A DNA stretch of 64,000 nucleotides from Winslowiella toletana (GTDB taxonomy: Bacteria > Pseudomonadota > Gammaproteobacteria > Enterobacterales > Enterobacteriaceae), in the NCBI RefSeq assembly GCF_017875465.1, contig NZ_JAGGMQ010000001.1, forward strand, positions 682,001 to 746,000, in the 5' to 3' direction. The notes under the pieces were generated by a model. The model searched no databases and was not told where the DNA came from. It saw only the letters and a list, made by a program, of their open reading frames with translations. Below are positions 40,301 through 50,913 of the stretch, in pieces. Positions within the stretch are counted from its first letter, which is position 1, and each line of letters opens with the position of its first letter. The position numbers and the translations under genes are program-made.

Positions 40301-40685
40301 GGCCGATGCCTTGCTGGAGCAGCATGAGGGTCTGCATGCCAACGTTGCCCGTTTGCGCAAGCTCGGCTGCGGCATCATTCTGTGCAATTTTGGTCGTAAC
40401 CTTGACGCCTTCAATGTGCTGCACGCCGACGAAATTGACTATCTGATGTTCAGCGCCGATCTGATTGCCAACGTCCACTGCAATCTGATGGATGAGATGA
40501 TGGTGTCGGTCATTCACGGCCATGCGCAGCGGCTGAATATCGCCACCATGGCAGGCCCGGTAAAATTGCCGGTAGCGCTGGCCACGCTGGCGACTATCGG
40601 CGTCAATGTCGTCTGGGGCGAAGCGATTAGCAGCAGCGAAACGCTGAGCGCCCTGTTGTCCGATAGCTATTTCGCCAGCAAATAA
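37341..40685 (+). CDS. dgcE: Diguanylate cyclase DgcE (MASE1-PAS-GGDEF-degenerate EAL)
   Basis: 1114 aa, like E. coli YegE/DgcE. Start at ATG 37341 with GGA 7 bases upstream. N-terminal MASE1 sensor with about ten membrane segments (about 10-290), two or three PAS/PAC domains (about 300-660; HSAIGMALVSTEGVLMKVN, ISQIEDITELK, GVAQDITEVRALND, TLDSIGEAVISTDEDM), then GGDEF (about 675-835) with intact active-site GGDEF at residues 768-772 (RLGGDEFGLLF). The last 270 residues are EAL-like but have no EAL or DDFGTG motifs, so no phosphodiesterase activity is expected. It makes c-di-GMP; in E. coli DgcE feeds curli and cellulose control. Confidence 0.95.
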   Translation: MTTDILPFRHTTPLWRTAFILGALSFLLTLFCLELIMISGHISPLWFPTALMTVVIFRYPARALPPILLCCMVAVIVANALIFGPSSASITFPMVNLLQALIGGFLLRLLLDRQNPLNSLTSWYKMMLAVGVLTPLLGGLMASALLPQTHTTTLHFFITWVISEVIGMLSLGPVALLWQSGYFRKQLRRPARIEAAIILVVTLALSYIALRFLPWPFTFVIVILFWSAVRLPRLEAFLVYLANIAMMSLMLALHLLDLRGVGVSQAFIATAPWLPFLLALIPSHMMTMVMYAFQEERRNISDSENRFRSAMEHSAIGMALVSTEGVLMKVNKSLCQFLGYEPDELQRLSFQQITYPDDLNADLEQFSAMHEGSIETYTMEKRYYRKDGQIVWARLSVSMSRDAEQNPLYFISQIEDITELKRSTEVNRLLMERITLANEAGGIGVWEWNFVDDMISWDKQMYEIFELRNGERPTYDFWLSRIVPEDREMAAEAVQRALDQQETLNVEYRVFSARGIRYIRSQANRILSREGHIERMLGVAQDITEVRALNDALFQEKERMLITLDSIGEAVISTDEDMLVTFMNPVAERISGWSQSSAAGKHLSTILHITHGRDGPEMESLLLCDLPAVKTTPDFDHDLVLHNASGEQFDIHYSITPLKTLAGRSKGSVMVIHDVSESREMLKRLSYSASHDMLTRLPNRSSFEHQLKRLLVSASEHQQQHVLIFIDLDRFKAINDTAGHAAGDALLRELGKLMQSQLRSSDLLARLGGDEFGLLFSDCALDHAKEVVQRLVTSINEYRFLWEGRQYRVGASAGLTQIRRDNCSSSDVMAQADLACYNAKHSGRGQISVYEARLQPQLRPVITDDEIVHIINDSPLRLLARAVAPPRKTQSVSFWLAELQLFSSTGQVVDEAEFRASLHESQQHIALDRKVINSFYADYAEGIASKSTGIALPLCGYSLKDNAFIDELVATISSGKVNGNLLWFMPEADALLEQHEGLHANVARLRKLGCGIILCNFGRNLDAFNVLHADEIDYLMFSADLIANVHCNLMDEMMVSVIHGHAQRLNIATMAGPVKLPVALATLATIGVNVVWGEAISSSETLSALLSDSYFASK

Positions 40686-40787
40686 CTGTCCCTGCCAGCG
40701 TTGATCTGAAACAGGTCAGATACCGTTTGCCATGTTCCACGGGCTGCGCTAAAGTCGCCCCCTTTTTTCGACATTGGGAGGGTAACC

Positions 40788-42137
40788 ATGTTTATTGGTT
40801 TCGATTACGGCACGGCTAACTGCTCGGTAGCAGTGATGGAAAATGGCGCGCCACGTCTGTTGCCACTGGAAAATAACTCGCCCTGGTTGCCCTCAATGTT
40901 ATGCGCGCCAACCCGTGAAGCGATCAGCGAATGGCTGTTCCGCCACCATCAGGTTGCCACGCCGGAGGCGGAAAACCAGGCGCTGTTGCGCCGCGCCATC
41001 GCTTTTAACCGCGAAGAAGATATTGAGGTCAATCCAGACAGCGTGCAGTTTGGTCTGGCATCGCTGGCGCAGTATATGGCTGATCCGGAAGAGGTATGGT
41101 TCGTTAAATCACCGAAATCCTTCCTCGGCGCCAGCGGCCTGAAGCCACAGCAGCTTGCGCTGTTCGAAGATCTGGTGTGCGCGATGATGCTGCATATCCG
41201 CCAGACTGCCGGAGGCCAGCTGGGTAGCCAGATTGAACAGGCGGTGATTGGTCGTCCGATTAACTTTCAGGGGTCAGGCGGCGACGACGCCAACCAGCAG
41301 GCGCAGGGGATCCTTGAGCGCGCTGCGCATCGCGCCGGTTTCCGCGACGTGATCTTCCAGTTTGAACCAGTCGCCGCGGGCTTAGAGTTTGAAGCCACTC
41401 TGCAACAGGAGACGCGGGTGCTGGTGGTCGATATCGGCGGTGGTACTACCGACTGCAGTATGCTGCTGATGGGCCCGCAATGGCACGCCAAAGCGGAACG
41501 CAGCGCCAGTTTACTCGGCCACAGCGGTTGCCGCGTCGGCGGTAACGATCTCGATATTATGCTGGCGTTTAAAGAGCTGATGCCGCATCTCGGCCTTGGC
41601 GGTCAGACGCAAAAAGGGACTGGTCTGCCGGCGCTGCCATGGTGGAATGCCGTCGCCATTAATGATGTTCCGGCGCAAAGTGATTTTTATGCCGCCGCCA
41701 GCGGTAAGCAGCTGCAGGATCTGATTCGCGATGCGGAGCAGCCTGCGGTGGTAAAACGCCTGCTGAAAGTGTGGCAGCAACGCCTGGGTTATCGTCTGGT
41801 GCGTACCGCCGAAGAGAGCAAAATTGCGCTGTCGGACAGCAATCAGACCACCGCTGCGCTCGGCTTTATCGAACCATTGCTCAGCAGTGAAATCAGTGTA
41901 GAAGGATTGCAGGCGGCGATTGCGCAGCCGTTAGCCCGCATTCAGGAGCAGGTGAAACTGGCGTTAGCCACCAGCGGCACCCGTCCTGATGTGATCTATC
42001 TTACCGGGGGTAGCGCCCGCTCGCCGCTGCTGCGTCAGGCATTGCAGCAGCAACTGCCGGATATCCCGCTGGCCACCGGCGATGATTTTGGTTCCGTAAC
42101 CGCCGGTCTCGCGCGCTGGGCGCAGGTGATGTTCTGA
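40788..42137 (+). CDS. yegD: Hsp70-like chaperone protein YegD
   Basis: 449 aa (E. coli YegD about 450). Actin-like ATPase: MFIGFDYGTANCSVAVMENG at the N-terminus, PVAAGLEFEATLQQETRVLV, the phosphate-2 motif VVDIGGGTTDCSMLL near residue 213 and the adenosine motif VIYLTGGSARSPLLRQAL near residue 400. It lacks the substrate-binding domain of DnaK. Function poorly known; it is a stand-alone ATPase of the Hsp70 family. It follows dgcE by 102 bases on the same strand; alkA, present here in E. coli, is absent. Confidence 0.95.
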   Translation: MFIGFDYGTANCSVAVMENGAPRLLPLENNSPWLPSMLCAPTREAISEWLFRHHQVATPEAENQALLRRAIAFNREEDIEVNPDSVQFGLASLAQYMADPEEVWFVKSPKSFLGASGLKPQQLALFEDLVCAMMLHIRQTAGGQLGSQIEQAVIGRPINFQGSGGDDANQQAQGILERAAHRAGFRDVIFQFEPVAAGLEFEATLQQETRVLVVDIGGGTTDCSMLLMGPQWHAKAERSASLLGHSGCRVGGNDLDIMLAFKELMPHLGLGGQTQKGTGLPALPWWNAVAINDVPAQSDFYAAASGKQLQDLIRDAEQPAVVKRLLKVWQQRLGYRLVRTAEESKIALSDSNQTTAALGFIEPLLSSEISVEGLQAAIAQPLARIQEQVKLALATSGTRPDVIYLTGGSARSPLLRQALQQQLPDIPLATGDDFGSVTAGLARWAQVMF

Positions 42138-42143
42138 AACTGA

Positions 42144-43103
42144 TTAACGGCTGGCTTCGGTCAGCTGTTCAATCTCGGCAATATTCAGCTTCAGACTGGC
42201 CGCTTTCACCAGCTCTTCCAGCTGTTCAAGCGAAGTCGCGCTGACAATCGGCGCGCTAATCCCCGGCTGTACGATCTGCCACGCCAGCGCAACCTGCGTC
42301 TGGCTGACGCCACGGCCATCAGCAATCTGATCCAGTGCGGCCAGAATCTTCAGCCCGCGCGGGTTAAGATACTTTTGCACCACGCCATCACCACGTTTAC
42401 TTTTACTGGCATCCTGCGGCGTACGGTATTTACCACTGAGAAAACCGCTGGCCAGTGAATAGTAGTTAATTACTCCCAGCTCCTGCTCAACCGCCAGCTG
42501 TTGCAGACCGTTTTCATAGCCCTGACGATCATAAAGGTTATATTCCGGTTGCAGCGTCTCATAGCGCACCAGATTATGCTCTTTACTGACTTTTAGCGCT
42601 TCCGCCAGGCGCTCAGCACTATAATTAGAGGCGCCAATTGCCCGTACTTTGCCCTCTTTCACCAGCGCGTCAAAGGTCGCGAGGGTTTCAGCCAGCGGCG
42701 TATCCTGATCGTCACGATGGGCCTGATAGAGATCGATATAATCGGTTTGCAGACGGCGCAGCGAATCTTCTACCGACTGACGAATATAGTTCGCCGCCAG
42801 CCCGCTTTTTGCTGGCCCCATTTCCATCCCGACTTTGGTCGCCAGTACAATCTGCTCACGTTTACCGCTACGCTTTAACCAGTTACCGATAATGGTTTCT
42901 GATTCGCCGCCCTGATTGCCTGGCGCCCAGCGTGAGTAAACATCAGCCGTATCAATAAAATTGAGTCCCTTCTCTACCAGTGCATCCAGCAGGGAAAAGG
43001 AGGTGGTCTGGTCGATGGTCCAGCCAAATACATTGCCACCAAAAGTAAGCGGAGGTACCTGAAGTTCGCTGCGGCCAAGCTGGCGTTCGGTTAACTGACT
43101 CAT
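42144..43103 (-). CDS. Aldo/keto reductase
   Basis: 319 aa from the ATG at 43103-43101 (MSQLTERQLGRSELQVPPLT), which has AGGAG 8 bases upstream; a longer frame adds 50 residues without family likeness. Family features: the catalytic tetrad DTADVYSR (Asp near 51 or 54, Tyr 56), ATKVG (Lys 90) and LYQAHRDD (His 129), and the NADPH-binding C-terminal region (VALAWQIVQPGISAPIVSAT). It is a cytosolic NADPH-dependent carbonyl reductase with unknown substrate. It converges with yegD (6 bases apart) and is divergent from mdtA, a position with no equivalent in E. coli K-12. Confidence 0.92.
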   Translation of the reverse strand: MSQLTERQLGRSELQVPPLTFGGNVFGWTIDQTTSFSLLDALVEKGLNFIDTADVYSRWAPGNQGGESETIIGNWLKRSGKREQIVLATKVGMEMGPAKSGLAANYIRQSVEDSLRRLQTDYIDLYQAHRDDQDTPLAETLATFDALVKEGKVRAIGASNYSAERLAEALKVSKEHNLVRYETLQPEYNLYDRQGYENGLQQLAVEQELGVINYYSLASGFLSGKYRTPQDASKSKRGDGVVQKYLNPRGLKILAALDQIADGRGVSQTQVALAWQIVQPGISAPIVSATSLEQLEELVKAASLKLNIAEIEQLTEASR

Positions 43104-43320
43104 ACTTTTTTCTCCTGAAAGGGGTTTTTCCTGTGCGTCAGTGAGCTTAGCAAACTTTTTTCGCCGCGCTTTGCGCAATTCTGGTGAAACAATTTCAGTT
43201 ACGCTTAATCCGGAATTTTCGCAGGCAGCGGCAGTACAATCGCCGCGACACAACCAAACTATACAGTTATCCTTAATTCCTTCATTTTTGTACCGTAGCA
43301 GATGACTACACTACTGTTTT

Positions 43321-43351
43321 TGCGGATTGCCGGTTTTTTTTAATCCGCGTG
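43321..43351 (+). other. Leader hairpin before mdtA
   Basis: GCGGATT and AATCCGC enclose a T-rich 13-base loop about 40 bases before the mdtA start. It could be a leader structure. The 285-base gap between the aldo/keto reductase gene and mdtA has no gene; I could not find a convincing BaeR box in it. Confidence 0.35.
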
Positions 43352-43388
43352 AATGCCTGGCCACACAGCTGGAGAGCAACCCATCCTT

Positions 43389-44609
43389 ATGAATGCCCGA
43401 AAAACGACACTGACCCTTGCTGTTATCGTAGTGATTGCCGCCGGTGCATTCTGGTGGTGGCAGCACAGCAGTTCAACTGGCGCAGAAAGTGGCGCACAGC
43501 CTCAGCAGCAGCAACGTGGTAAAGGTGGACGCCGTTCCGCTGCGCTGGCGCCGGTGCAGGCCAGCAGCGCGCTGAAGCAGAGCGTACCGCAATATCTTGC
43601 CGGACTCGGCACCGTTAGCGCCGCCAGCACCGTCACCCTGCGCAGCCGCGTCGATGGCGAGCTGATGGCGCTGCACTTCACTGAAGGTCAGCAGGTGACG
43701 GCGGGTCAGCTGCTGGCGGAGATCGATCCGCGCCCTTATCAGGTGGCGCTGACGCAGGCGCAGGGCCAGCTGGCGAAAGACCAGGCGACACTGGCCAATG
43801 CACGCCGCGATCTGGCGCGTTTTGAAAAGCTGGCGAAAACCAGCCTGGTATCGCAGCAGGAGCTGGATACCCAACGTTCACTGGTCAGCGAAACCCTCGG
43901 CACGATTAAAGCCGATGAGGGTAGCGTGGCCAGCGCCCAGCTGAATCTGACTTACAGCCGTATCACCGCGCCGATTGCCGGCCGCGTTGGCCTGAAGCAG
44001 GTCGATATCGGCAACTATATCACCAGCGGTGATACTACCGGTCTGGTGGTGATCACCCAGACTCACCCGATTGATGTGGTCTTCAGCCTGCCGGAAAGCA
44101 GCATCACGCCGATATTGCAGGCGCAAAAAAGCGGCCAGTCGCTGCTGGTGGAAGCCTGGGATCGCAGTAACAGCACAAAAATCACCGAGGGCACGCTGCT
44201 CAGCCTGGATAATCAGATCGACAGCACCACCGGCACCATCAAGCTGAAAGCGCGCTTCACCAATAGCGACGATCAGCTGTTTCCCAACCAGTTTGTTAAT
44301 GCCCGCCTGAAGGTCAACACCCTGCATGACGCCATTGTGATCCCGGCTGCCGCGTTGCAGATGGGCAACGAGGGCCACTTTGTCTGGGTGGTAAACAGCG
44401 AGAATAAAGTCAGCAAAAAACTGGTGAGCGTCGGCACGCAGGACAGCAAACAGGTGGTGATTAAAGCAGGACTTGACGCCGGGGAACGCGTGGTTACCGA
44501 CGGCCTTGATCGCCTGACGGAAGGCGCGAGCGTCGAAGTGGTGGCGCCGCAAACCACGCCGCTGCCTGCCGGGAAAACCGCGCAACCGGCTAAAGGAGAG
44601 CGTTCCTGA
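43389..44609 (+). CDS. mdtA: Multidrug efflux membrane fusion protein MdtA
   Basis: 406 aa from the ATG at 43389 ([20 protein letters not shown]); an ATG 12 codons earlier exists but gives an atypical N-terminus. RND periplasmic adaptor: N-terminal signal/anchor (about 8-25), biotinyl-lipoyl hairpin region ([20 protein letters not shown] near 75; [19 protein letters not shown] near 190), coiled-coil hairpin between (about 110-175), and the beta-barrel plus membrane-proximal domains ([28 protein letters not shown]). It links MdtBC to TolC. The stop overlaps the mdtB start (TGATG). Confidence 0.96.
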   Translation: MNARKTTLTLAVIVVIAAGAFWWWQHSSSTGAESGAQPQQQQRGKGGRRSAALAPVQASSALKQSVPQYLAGLGTVSAASTVTLRSRVDGELMALHFTEGQQVTAGQLLAEIDPRPYQVALTQAQGQLAKDQATLANARRDLARFEKLAKTSLVSQQELDTQRSLVSETLGTIKADEGSVASAQLNLTYSRITAPIAGRVGLKQVDIGNYITSGDTTGLVVITQTHPIDVVFSLPESSITPILQAQKSGQSLLVEAWDRSNSTKITEGTLLSLDNQIDSTTGTIKLKARFTNSDDQLFPNQFVNARLKVNTLHDAIVIPAAALQMGNEGHFVWVVNSENKVSKKLVSVGTQDSKQVVIKAGLDAGERVVTDGLDRLTEGASVEVVAPQTTPLPAGKTAQPAKGERS

Positions 44610-47600
44610 TGCAGGTGATGCCTCCCAACGCCAGCGGCGGGCCTTCACGGCAGTTTATTCTGCGGCCGGTAGCCACCACGCTGTTAATGGTGGCGATTCT
44701 GCTGGCGGGCATTATCGGTTATCGCGCGCTGCCGGTATCGGCATTGCCGGAAGTCGACTACCCGACAATTCAGGTGGTCACTCTCTATCCCGGCGCCAGT
44801 CCCGATGTTGTCACTTCGGCAATTACCGCGCCGCTGGAGCGCCAGTTTGGCCAGATGTCCGGGCTGAAGCAAATGTCATCGCAGAGCGCTGGCGGCGCAT
44901 CGGTGGTCACCTTACAGTTCCAGTTAACGCTGCCGCTGGATGTCGCCGAACAGGAAGTGCAGGCGGCGATAAACTCCGCGACCAACCTGCTACCCTCCGA
45001 TCTGCCTAATCCCCCGGTCTACAGTAAAGTCAATCCGGCGGATCCGCCGATTATGACCCTCGCGGTCACCACCACCAGCATGCCGATGACGCAAGTGCAG
45101 GATATGGTGGAAACACGAGTAGCGCAGAAAATCTCGCAGGTCTCCGGCGTCGGTCTGGTGACACTTTCCGGCGGCCAGCGTCCGGCCGTGCGGGTGAAGC
45201 TGAATGCGCAGGCGCTCGGTGCACTGGGCCTCGACAGCGAAAAGGTGCGTACCGCCATCAGTAACGCCAACGTTAACTCGGCGAAAGGCAGCCTTGATGG
45301 CCCGGAACGTTCCGTTACTCTCTCCGCCAACGATCAGATGAAATCGGCGGAAGATTATCGCCAGCTGATCGTGGCGTACCAGAATGGCGCAGCGGTGCGA
45401 CTGGGTGATGTCGCCACCGTCGAACAGGGCGCGGAAAATAGCTGGCTTGGCGCCTGGGCCAACCGCCAGCAGGCCATTGTGCTGAATGTACAGCGCCAGC
45501 CTGGCGCTAATATTATTACCACCGCGGACAGTATTCGGCAGATGCTGCCAGCGCTGACCGCTTCGCTGCCAAAATCGGTCGATGTGCAGCTGCTGTCGGA
45601 TCGCACCACCAATATTCGCGCCTCGGTGCATGACGTGCAGATGGAGCTGATGCTGGCGATGGCGCTGGTAGTGATGATTATCTATCTGTTTCTGCGCAAC
45701 GTGCCCGCCACCATTATTCCGGCGGTGGCAGTGCCGCTGTCGCTGGTCGGCACCTTTGCGGTGATGTATTTCCTCGACTTCTCAATCAACAACCTGACGC
45801 TGATGGCGCTGACCATCGCCACCGGCTTTGTCGTCGATGATGCGATTGTGGTGATTGAGAATATCTCACGCTATATCGAAAAAGGCGAAAAACCGCTGGC
45901 GGCGGCGCTGAAGGGGGCCGGGGAGATTGGCTTTACCATTATCTCGCTGACCATTTCGTTGATCGCCGTGCTGATCCCGCTGCTGTTTATGGGCGATATC
46001 GTCGGGCGACTGTTCCGCGAATTTGCCGTTACCCTGGCGGTGGCGATTCTGATTTCAGCCGTAGTGTCGCTGACCCTGACGCCAATGATGTGCGCGCGGA
46101 TGCTGAGCGCCGAATCGTTGCGTAAACAGAACCGTTTTTCGCGCGCCAGTGAGGCGATGTTTGAACGCATTATTGCCGCTTATGGTCGTCTGCTGCAAAA
46201 GGTGCTCAATCATCAGTGGCTGACCCTAAGCGTGGCGATCGGCACCCTGCTGTTAACCCTGCTGCTGTGGACGCTGATCCCGAAAGGCTTCTTCCCGCTG
46301 CAGGACAACGGCATTATTCAGGGCACTTTGCAGGCGCCGCAGTCGGTCTCTTATGCCAATATGGCGCAACGACAGCAAACCGTGGCGTCGATTATTATGA
46401 AAGATCCGGCAGTGCAGAGCCTGACCTCCTTTGTTGGCGTCGATGGCACCAACCCGGCGCTCAACAGCGGGCGTTTACAGATCAACCTTAAGCCGCTGGA
46501 TCAACGCGATGATCGCATCCCGGCAGTGATTGCACGACTGCAGGATGAAGTAGCGAAGGTGCCGGGCGTCGCGCTCTATCTGCAACCGGTGCAGGATCTG
46601 ACCATTGATACCCAGCTCAGTCGCACGCAGTATCAGTTCACCTTGCAGGCCGGTTCGCTCGATGCCCTGAGTGAATGGGTGCCGCAGCTGCTGGCGCGGC
46701 TGCATCAGTTACCGCAGTTGCAGGATGTCAGCAGTGACTGGCAGGACCAGGGGCTGGAAGCTTACGTTAATGTTGACCGCGACAGCGCCAGCCGTCTCGG
46801 TATTTCGATGGCGGATGTGGATAACGCACTGTATAACGCCTTTGGTCAGCGGCTGGTTTCAACGATTTATACTCAGGCAAATCAGTATCGGGTGGTGCTG
46901 GAGCAGGATATTCAGCATACGCCAGGGCTGGCGGCGCTCGACACCATTCGTCTTACCAGCAGCGATGGCGGCAGCGTGCCGCTCAGCGCCATTGCCCGCG
47001 TTGAGCAGCGCCACGGTGCGCTGACCATCAATCATCTCGACCAGTTCCCTTCGACCACCTTCTCGTTTAACGTCAGCGACGGCTATGCGTTAGGTGAAGC
47101 GGTGGCGGCGATTACCGCCGCCGAACAGCAGCTGGCGATGCCGTCAGATATTATGACGAAGTTCCAGGGCAGCACGCTGGCCTTCCAGGCGGCGCTGGGC
47201 AGTACCGTCTGGCTGATTGTCGCCGCAGTAGTGGCGATGTATATCGTGCTCGGCGTGCTGTATGAAAGCTTTATCCATCCGGTGACCATTCTCTCCACCC
47301 TGCCCTCCGCCGGTGTCGGCGCGCTGCTGGCGCTGATGCTGAGCGGCAATGAACTGGATGTGATTGCCATTATCGGCATTATTCTGCTGATCGGCATTGT
47401 GAAAAAGAACGCCATCATGATGATCGACTTCGCGCTGGCCGCCGAGCGCGAGCAGGGGATGACGCCATATGATGCAATTTATCAGGCCTGTCTGCTGCGT
47501 TTCCGCCCGATTCTGATGACCACGCTGGCGGCGCTGCTGGGGGCGCTGCCGCTGATGCTGAGTAGCGGGGTTGGCGCTGAGCTGCGCCATCCGCTGGGGG

Positions 47601-47731
47601 TAGCGATGGTCGGAGGCCTGATTGTCAGCCAGGTGCTGACGCTGTTTACCACCCCGGTGATCTATCTGCTGTTTGACCGCCTGGCGCATGCCACACGCCG
47701 TCGTCTGAAACGCCCGGAGAGTGCGTCGTGA
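44609..47731 (+). CDS. mdtB: RND multidrug efflux transporter subunit MdtB
   Basis: 1040 aa, equal in length to E. coli MdtB and alike throughout (starts [20 protein letters not shown]). Twelve membrane helices in two halves with large periplasmic loops. The proton-relay helix [19 protein letters not shown] near 405-425 carries the conserved Asp pair, and the second half has [19 protein letters not shown] near 935. MdtB works with MdtC as a B2C heterotrimer exporting bile salts, novobiocin and other compounds with MdtA and TolC. Start overlaps mdtA and the stop overlaps the GTG of mdtC. Confidence 0.97.
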   Translation: MQVMPPNASGGPSRQFILRPVATTLLMVAILLAGIIGYRALPVSALPEVDYPTIQVVTLYPGASPDVVTSAITAPLERQFGQMSGLKQMSSQSAGGASVVTLQFQLTLPLDVAEQEVQAAINSATNLLPSDLPNPPVYSKVNPADPPIMTLAVTTTSMPMTQVQDMVETRVAQKISQVSGVGLVTLSGGQRPAVRVKLNAQALGALGLDSEKVRTAISNANVNSAKGSLDGPERSVTLSANDQMKSAEDYRQLIVAYQNGAAVRLGDVATVEQGAENSWLGAWANRQQAIVLNVQRQPGANIITTADSIRQMLPALTASLPKSVDVQLLSDRTTNIRASVHDVQMELMLAMALVVMIIYLFLRNVPATIIPAVAVPLSLVGTFAVMYFLDFSINNLTLMALTIATGFVVDDAIVVIENISRYIEKGEKPLAAALKGAGEIGFTIISLTISLIAVLIPLLFMGDIVGRLFREFAVTLAVAILISAVVSLTLTPMMCARMLSAESLRKQNRFSRASEAMFERIIAAYGRLLQKVLNHQWLTLSVAIGTLLLTLLLWTLIPKGFFPLQDNGIIQGTLQAPQSVSYANMAQRQQTVASIIMKDPAVQSLTSFVGVDGTNPALNSGRLQINLKPLDQRDDRIPAVIARLQDEVAKVPGVALYLQPVQDLTIDTQLSRTQYQFTLQAGSLDALSEWVPQLLARLHQLPQLQDVSSDWQDQGLEAYVNVDRDSASRLGISMADVDNALYNAFGQRLVSTIYTQANQYRVVLEQDIQHTPGLAALDTIRLTSSDGGSVPLSAIARVEQRHGALTINHLDQFPSTTFSFNVSDGYALGEAVAAITAAEQQLAMPSDIMTKFQGSTLAFQAALGSTVWLIVAAVVAMYIVLGVLYESFIHPVTILSTLPSAGVGALLALMLSGNELDVIAIIGIILLIGIVKKNAIMMIDFALAAEREQGMTPYDAIYQACLLRFRPILMTTLAALLGALPLMLSSGVGAELRHPLGVAMVGGLIVSQVLTLFTTPVIYLLFDRLAHATRRRLKRPESAS

Positions 47732-50700
47732 AGTTCTTTGCGCTGTTTATCCACCGCCCAGTAGCGACCATTCTGCTGACGCTGGCAATTGCGCTGGCCG
47801 GTTTTCTGGGTTTCCGTCTGCTGCCGGTAGCGCCGTTGCCGCAGGTCGATTATCCGGTGATTATGATCAGCGCTTCTCTGCCGGGCGCTTCGCCGGAAAC
47901 CATGGCCTCCTCGGTGGCGACCCCGCTGGAACGCTCGCTGGGCCGTATCGCCGGGGTCAGTGAAATGACCTCCACCAGTTCGCTGGGCAGCACGCGCATT
48001 ATTATGGTGTTTGATTTCGACCGCGATATTAACGGCGCTGCGCGTGATGTGCAGGCGGCAATCAATGCCGCGCAGGCGCTGCTACCCAGCGGTATGCCCG
48101 CCCGTCCTACCTATCGCAAAGCGAACCCTTCGGATGCGCCAGTTATTATTCTGGCGCTCAGCTCGGATGTGTGGTCAGCGGGTCAGATATATGACTTTGC
48201 CTCAACGCAGCTGGCGCAAAAAATATCGCAGATTGACGGCGTCGGTGATGTCGCGGTTGGCGGCAGCTCGTTACCGGCGGTGCGTGTGGCGCTTAACCCG
48301 CAGGCGCTGTTTAATCAGGGAGTGTCGCTGGATGCGGTGCGCACGGCAATTGCCAATGCCAACGTACGAAAACCGCAGGGGGTGACAGAAGATCAGCAGC
48401 AGCGCTGGCAGTTAAAAACCAATGATGAACTGCAAACCGCCGCCGAATACCAGCCGCTGATCGTGCACTATAACAACGGTGCCGCGGTACGCCTGCAGGA
48501 TGTCGCCAGCGTCGAAGATTCCGTACAGGATGTGCGCAACGCCGGGATGTCCAATGCGCGACCGGCGGTGCTGATGCTGATCCGTAAATCGCCGGAAGCC
48601 AATATTATCCAAACCGTGGATCGCATCCGCGCGCAGTTGCCGGAATTACGCGAGATGATGCCCGCTTCGATTACGCTGGATACTGCGCAGGATCGTTCAC
48701 CGACGATTCGCGCCTCACTGGCCGAAGTGGAGCAGTCGCTGGTGATTGCCGTCGCGCTGGTGATTCTGGTGGTATTTCTGTTTCTCGGCTCCGCACGCGC
48801 CACGCTGATCCCGGCGGTGGCGGTACCGGTATCGCTGATTGGCACCTTTGCCGCCATGTATCTGTGCGGCTTTAGCCTGAATAACCTGTCGCTGATGGCG
48901 CTGACCATCGCCACCGGCTTTGTGGTCGATGACGCGATTGTGGTGCTGGAGAATATCTCGCGCCATATCGAGGCCGGTATGAAACCGTTGCAGGCGTCGC
49001 TACAAGGGGTGCGCGAAGTCGGCTTTACGGTGTTATCAATGAGCGTATCGCTGGTGGCGGTGTTTATTCCGCTACTGATGATGGGTGGCATGGTGGGACG
49101 GCTGTTCCAGGAGTTTGCCGTGACGCTGTCGGTGGCGATTATGATTTCGCTGGCGATCTCCGTCACCCTGACGCCGATGATGTGTGCGTATCTGCTTAAA
49201 GGCCATCAGGTGCGCAGCCAGCCGCGTATTCGTGGATTTAATAAGCTGCTGCTGAAGATCCAGCAGGGTTATGGCTCTTCACTAAAGTGGGTGCTGGACC
49301 ATGCGCGCTGGACCCTGCTGCTGCTGCTGGCGACCATCACGCTGACGGTTTATCTCTATATTTCCATTCCGAAAACCTTTATCCCGGAGCAGGATACCGG
49401 CCGCATTATGGGCAATATTTCTGCCGATCAGAGCATCTCGTTCCAGGCGATGCGCAGCAAACTGGAAGATTTTATGAAGATTGTGCGTGAGGATCCGGCC
49501 GTCACCAACGTCAGCGGCTTTACCGGTGGCTCGCGCACCAACAGCGGCACCCTGTTTATTACGCTGAAGCCGCTATCCGAACGCAACGAGAGTTCGCAGC
49601 AGGTGATTGCACGACTTCGCACTAAACTGGCGAAAGAGCCGGGCGCCAGCCTGTTTCTGATGGCGATGCAGGATCTGCGTCTCGGCGGACGTGAGTCAAA
49701 CGCCGAATATCAGTATTCGCTGCTGTCGGATAATCTTGATGACTTACGTGAATGGGAACCGAAGATCCGCCGCGCCTTTGCCGCGCTGCCACAGCTGGCC
49801 GATGTAAACTCCGACCAGCAGGATAAAGGCTCGGAGATGGCGATCACCTACGATCGCGAAAGTATGTATCGTCTTGGCATCAGCGTGGCGGATGTTAACG
49901 GACTGCTGAATAACGCCTTTGGCCAGCGGCAAATCTCCACCATCTATCAGCCGCTGAATCAGTATAAAGTGGTGATGGAGGTCGATCCGCGTTATACCCA
50001 GGATATCAGCGCGCTGGAGAAGATGTTTGTGCTAAACAGCGACGGCAAGCCAGTGCCGCTGTCGTTCTTCGCCAGATGGCAGCCTGCCAACGCGCCGCTG
50101 TCGGTAAATCATCAGGGGCTGTCAGCGGCAACCACCATCTCCTTTAACCTGCCGGAAGGGGTATCGCTGTCAGAAGCCTCCGAGGCTATCGATCGCACCA
50201 TTACCGGACTGGGGGTGCCAGCCAGCGTACGCGGCAGCTTTGCCGGCACCGCGCAGGCGTTTCAGCAGTCGCAAAACAGCCAGCTATGGCTGATTCTGGC
50301 CGCCATCGCCACCGTCTATATCGTGCTGGGCATTCTGTATGAAAGCTATGTGCATCCGCTGACCATCCTCTCCACCCTGCCCTCGGCGGGCGTCGGCGCG
50401 CTGCTGGCGCTGGAGCTGTTTGATGCGCCCTTTAGCCTGATCGCGCTGATTGGTATTATGTTGTTGATTGGTATTGTGAAAAAGAATGCCATTATGATGG
50501 TGGACTTTGCGCTTGAGGCGCAGCGCAATGGCGATCTGAGCGCACGCGACGCCATTTATCAGGCCTGCCTGTTGCGTTTCCGTCCGATTCTGATGACCAC
50601 GCTGGCAGCCCTGCTCGGCGCGTTACCGCTGGTGCTGAGCAGCGGCGATGGCGCGGAACTGCGGCAGCCGCTGGGGATTACCATTGTCGGCGGACTGGTG

Positions 50701-50805
50701 ATGAGCCAGCTGCTGACGCTGTATACCACGCCGGTAGTCTATCTGTTTATGGATAAGCTGCGGCGGAAAAAGGCGTATCAGCCCCAGCTGACGGAACAAG
50801 GATGA
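47728..50805 (+). CDS. mdtC: RND multidrug efflux transporter subunit MdtC
   Basis: 1025 aa; starts at GTG 47728 overlapping the mdtB stop (GTGA), starting [23 protein letters not shown] features: [20 protein letters not shown], the Asp pair in [21 protein letters not shown] near 400, [16 protein letters not shown], and [19 protein letters not shown] near 920. In the heterotrimer MdtC carries most of the drug-binding and export activity while MdtB mainly supports proton flow. The 108-base gap to mdtD carries an inverted pair of GC-rich palindromic repeats, so MdtD may be made at a different level. Confidence 0.97.
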   Translation: MKFFALFIHRPVATILLTLAIALAGFLGFRLLPVAPLPQVDYPVIMISASLPGASPETMASSVATPLERSLGRIAGVSEMTSTSSLGSTRIIMVFDFDRDINGAARDVQAAINAAQALLPSGMPARPTYRKANPSDAPVIILALSSDVWSAGQIYDFASTQLAQKISQIDGVGDVAVGGSSLPAVRVALNPQALFNQGVSLDAVRTAIANANVRKPQGVTEDQQQRWQLKTNDELQTAAEYQPLIVHYNNGAAVRLQDVASVEDSVQDVRNAGMSNARPAVLMLIRKSPEANIIQTVDRIRAQLPELREMMPASITLDTAQDRSPTIRASLAEVEQSLVIAVALVILVVFLFLGSARATLIPAVAVPVSLIGTFAAMYLCGFSLNNLSLMALTIATGFVVDDAIVVLENISRHIEAGMKPLQASLQGVREVGFTVLSMSVSLVAVFIPLLMMGGMVGRLFQEFAVTLSVAIMISLAISVTLTPMMCAYLLKGHQVRSQPRIRGFNKLLLKIQQGYGSSLKWVLDHARWTLLLLLATITLTVYLYISIPKTFIPEQDTGRIMGNISADQSISFQAMRSKLEDFMKIVREDPAVTNVSGFTGGSRTNSGTLFITLKPLSERNESSQQVIARLRTKLAKEPGASLFLMAMQDLRLGGRESNAEYQYSLLSDNLDDLREWEPKIRRAFAALPQLADVNSDQQDKGSEMAITYDRESMYRLGISVADVNGLLNNAFGQRQISTIYQPLNQYKVVMEVDPRYTQDISALEKMFVLNSDGKPVPLSFFARWQPANAPLSVNHQGLSAATTISFNLPEGVSLSEASEAIDRTITGLGVPASVRGSFAGTAQAFQQSQNSQLWLILAAIATVYIVLGILYESYVHPLTILSTLPSAGVGALLALELFDAPFSLIALIGIMLLIGIVKKNAIMMVDFALEAQRNGDLSARDAIYQACLLRFRPILMTTLAALLGALPLVLSSGDGAELRQPLGITIVGGLVMSQLLTLYTTPVVYLFMDKLRRKKAYQPQLTEQG

Positions 50806-50816
50806 CATTATTGGCA

Positions 50817-50886
50817 CGGGCGGCGAAAACGCTGCACCTGCGATGGAGCATCTGCAATTCCGTAGGCGCGGCGTTTTCGCCGCCCG
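50817..50886. repeat. Inverted pair of palindromic repeats between mdtC and mdtD
   Basis: CGGGCGGCGAAAACGC (50817-50832) and its exact reverse complement (50871-50886) are 38 bases apart, so the pair can form a 16-bp stem. Both are members of the family seen at 33073, 57105 and 63271. No T-run follows; a differential mRNA stability role is possible. Confidence 0.85.
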
Positions 50887-50913
50887 TATTTAAACATCCA
50901 GGAACCATTTCCC

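Noticed and set aside
43104..43388. BaeR binding box upstream of mdtA
   Set aside because: BaeR control is known in E. coli, but I could not find a stretch close enough to the published box to report it.
48468..49166. 232-codon open frame opposite mdtC, and similar long antisense frames opposite mdtB
   Set aside because: GC-rich DNA gives long antisense frames; no recognisable domains or ribosome-binding sites.
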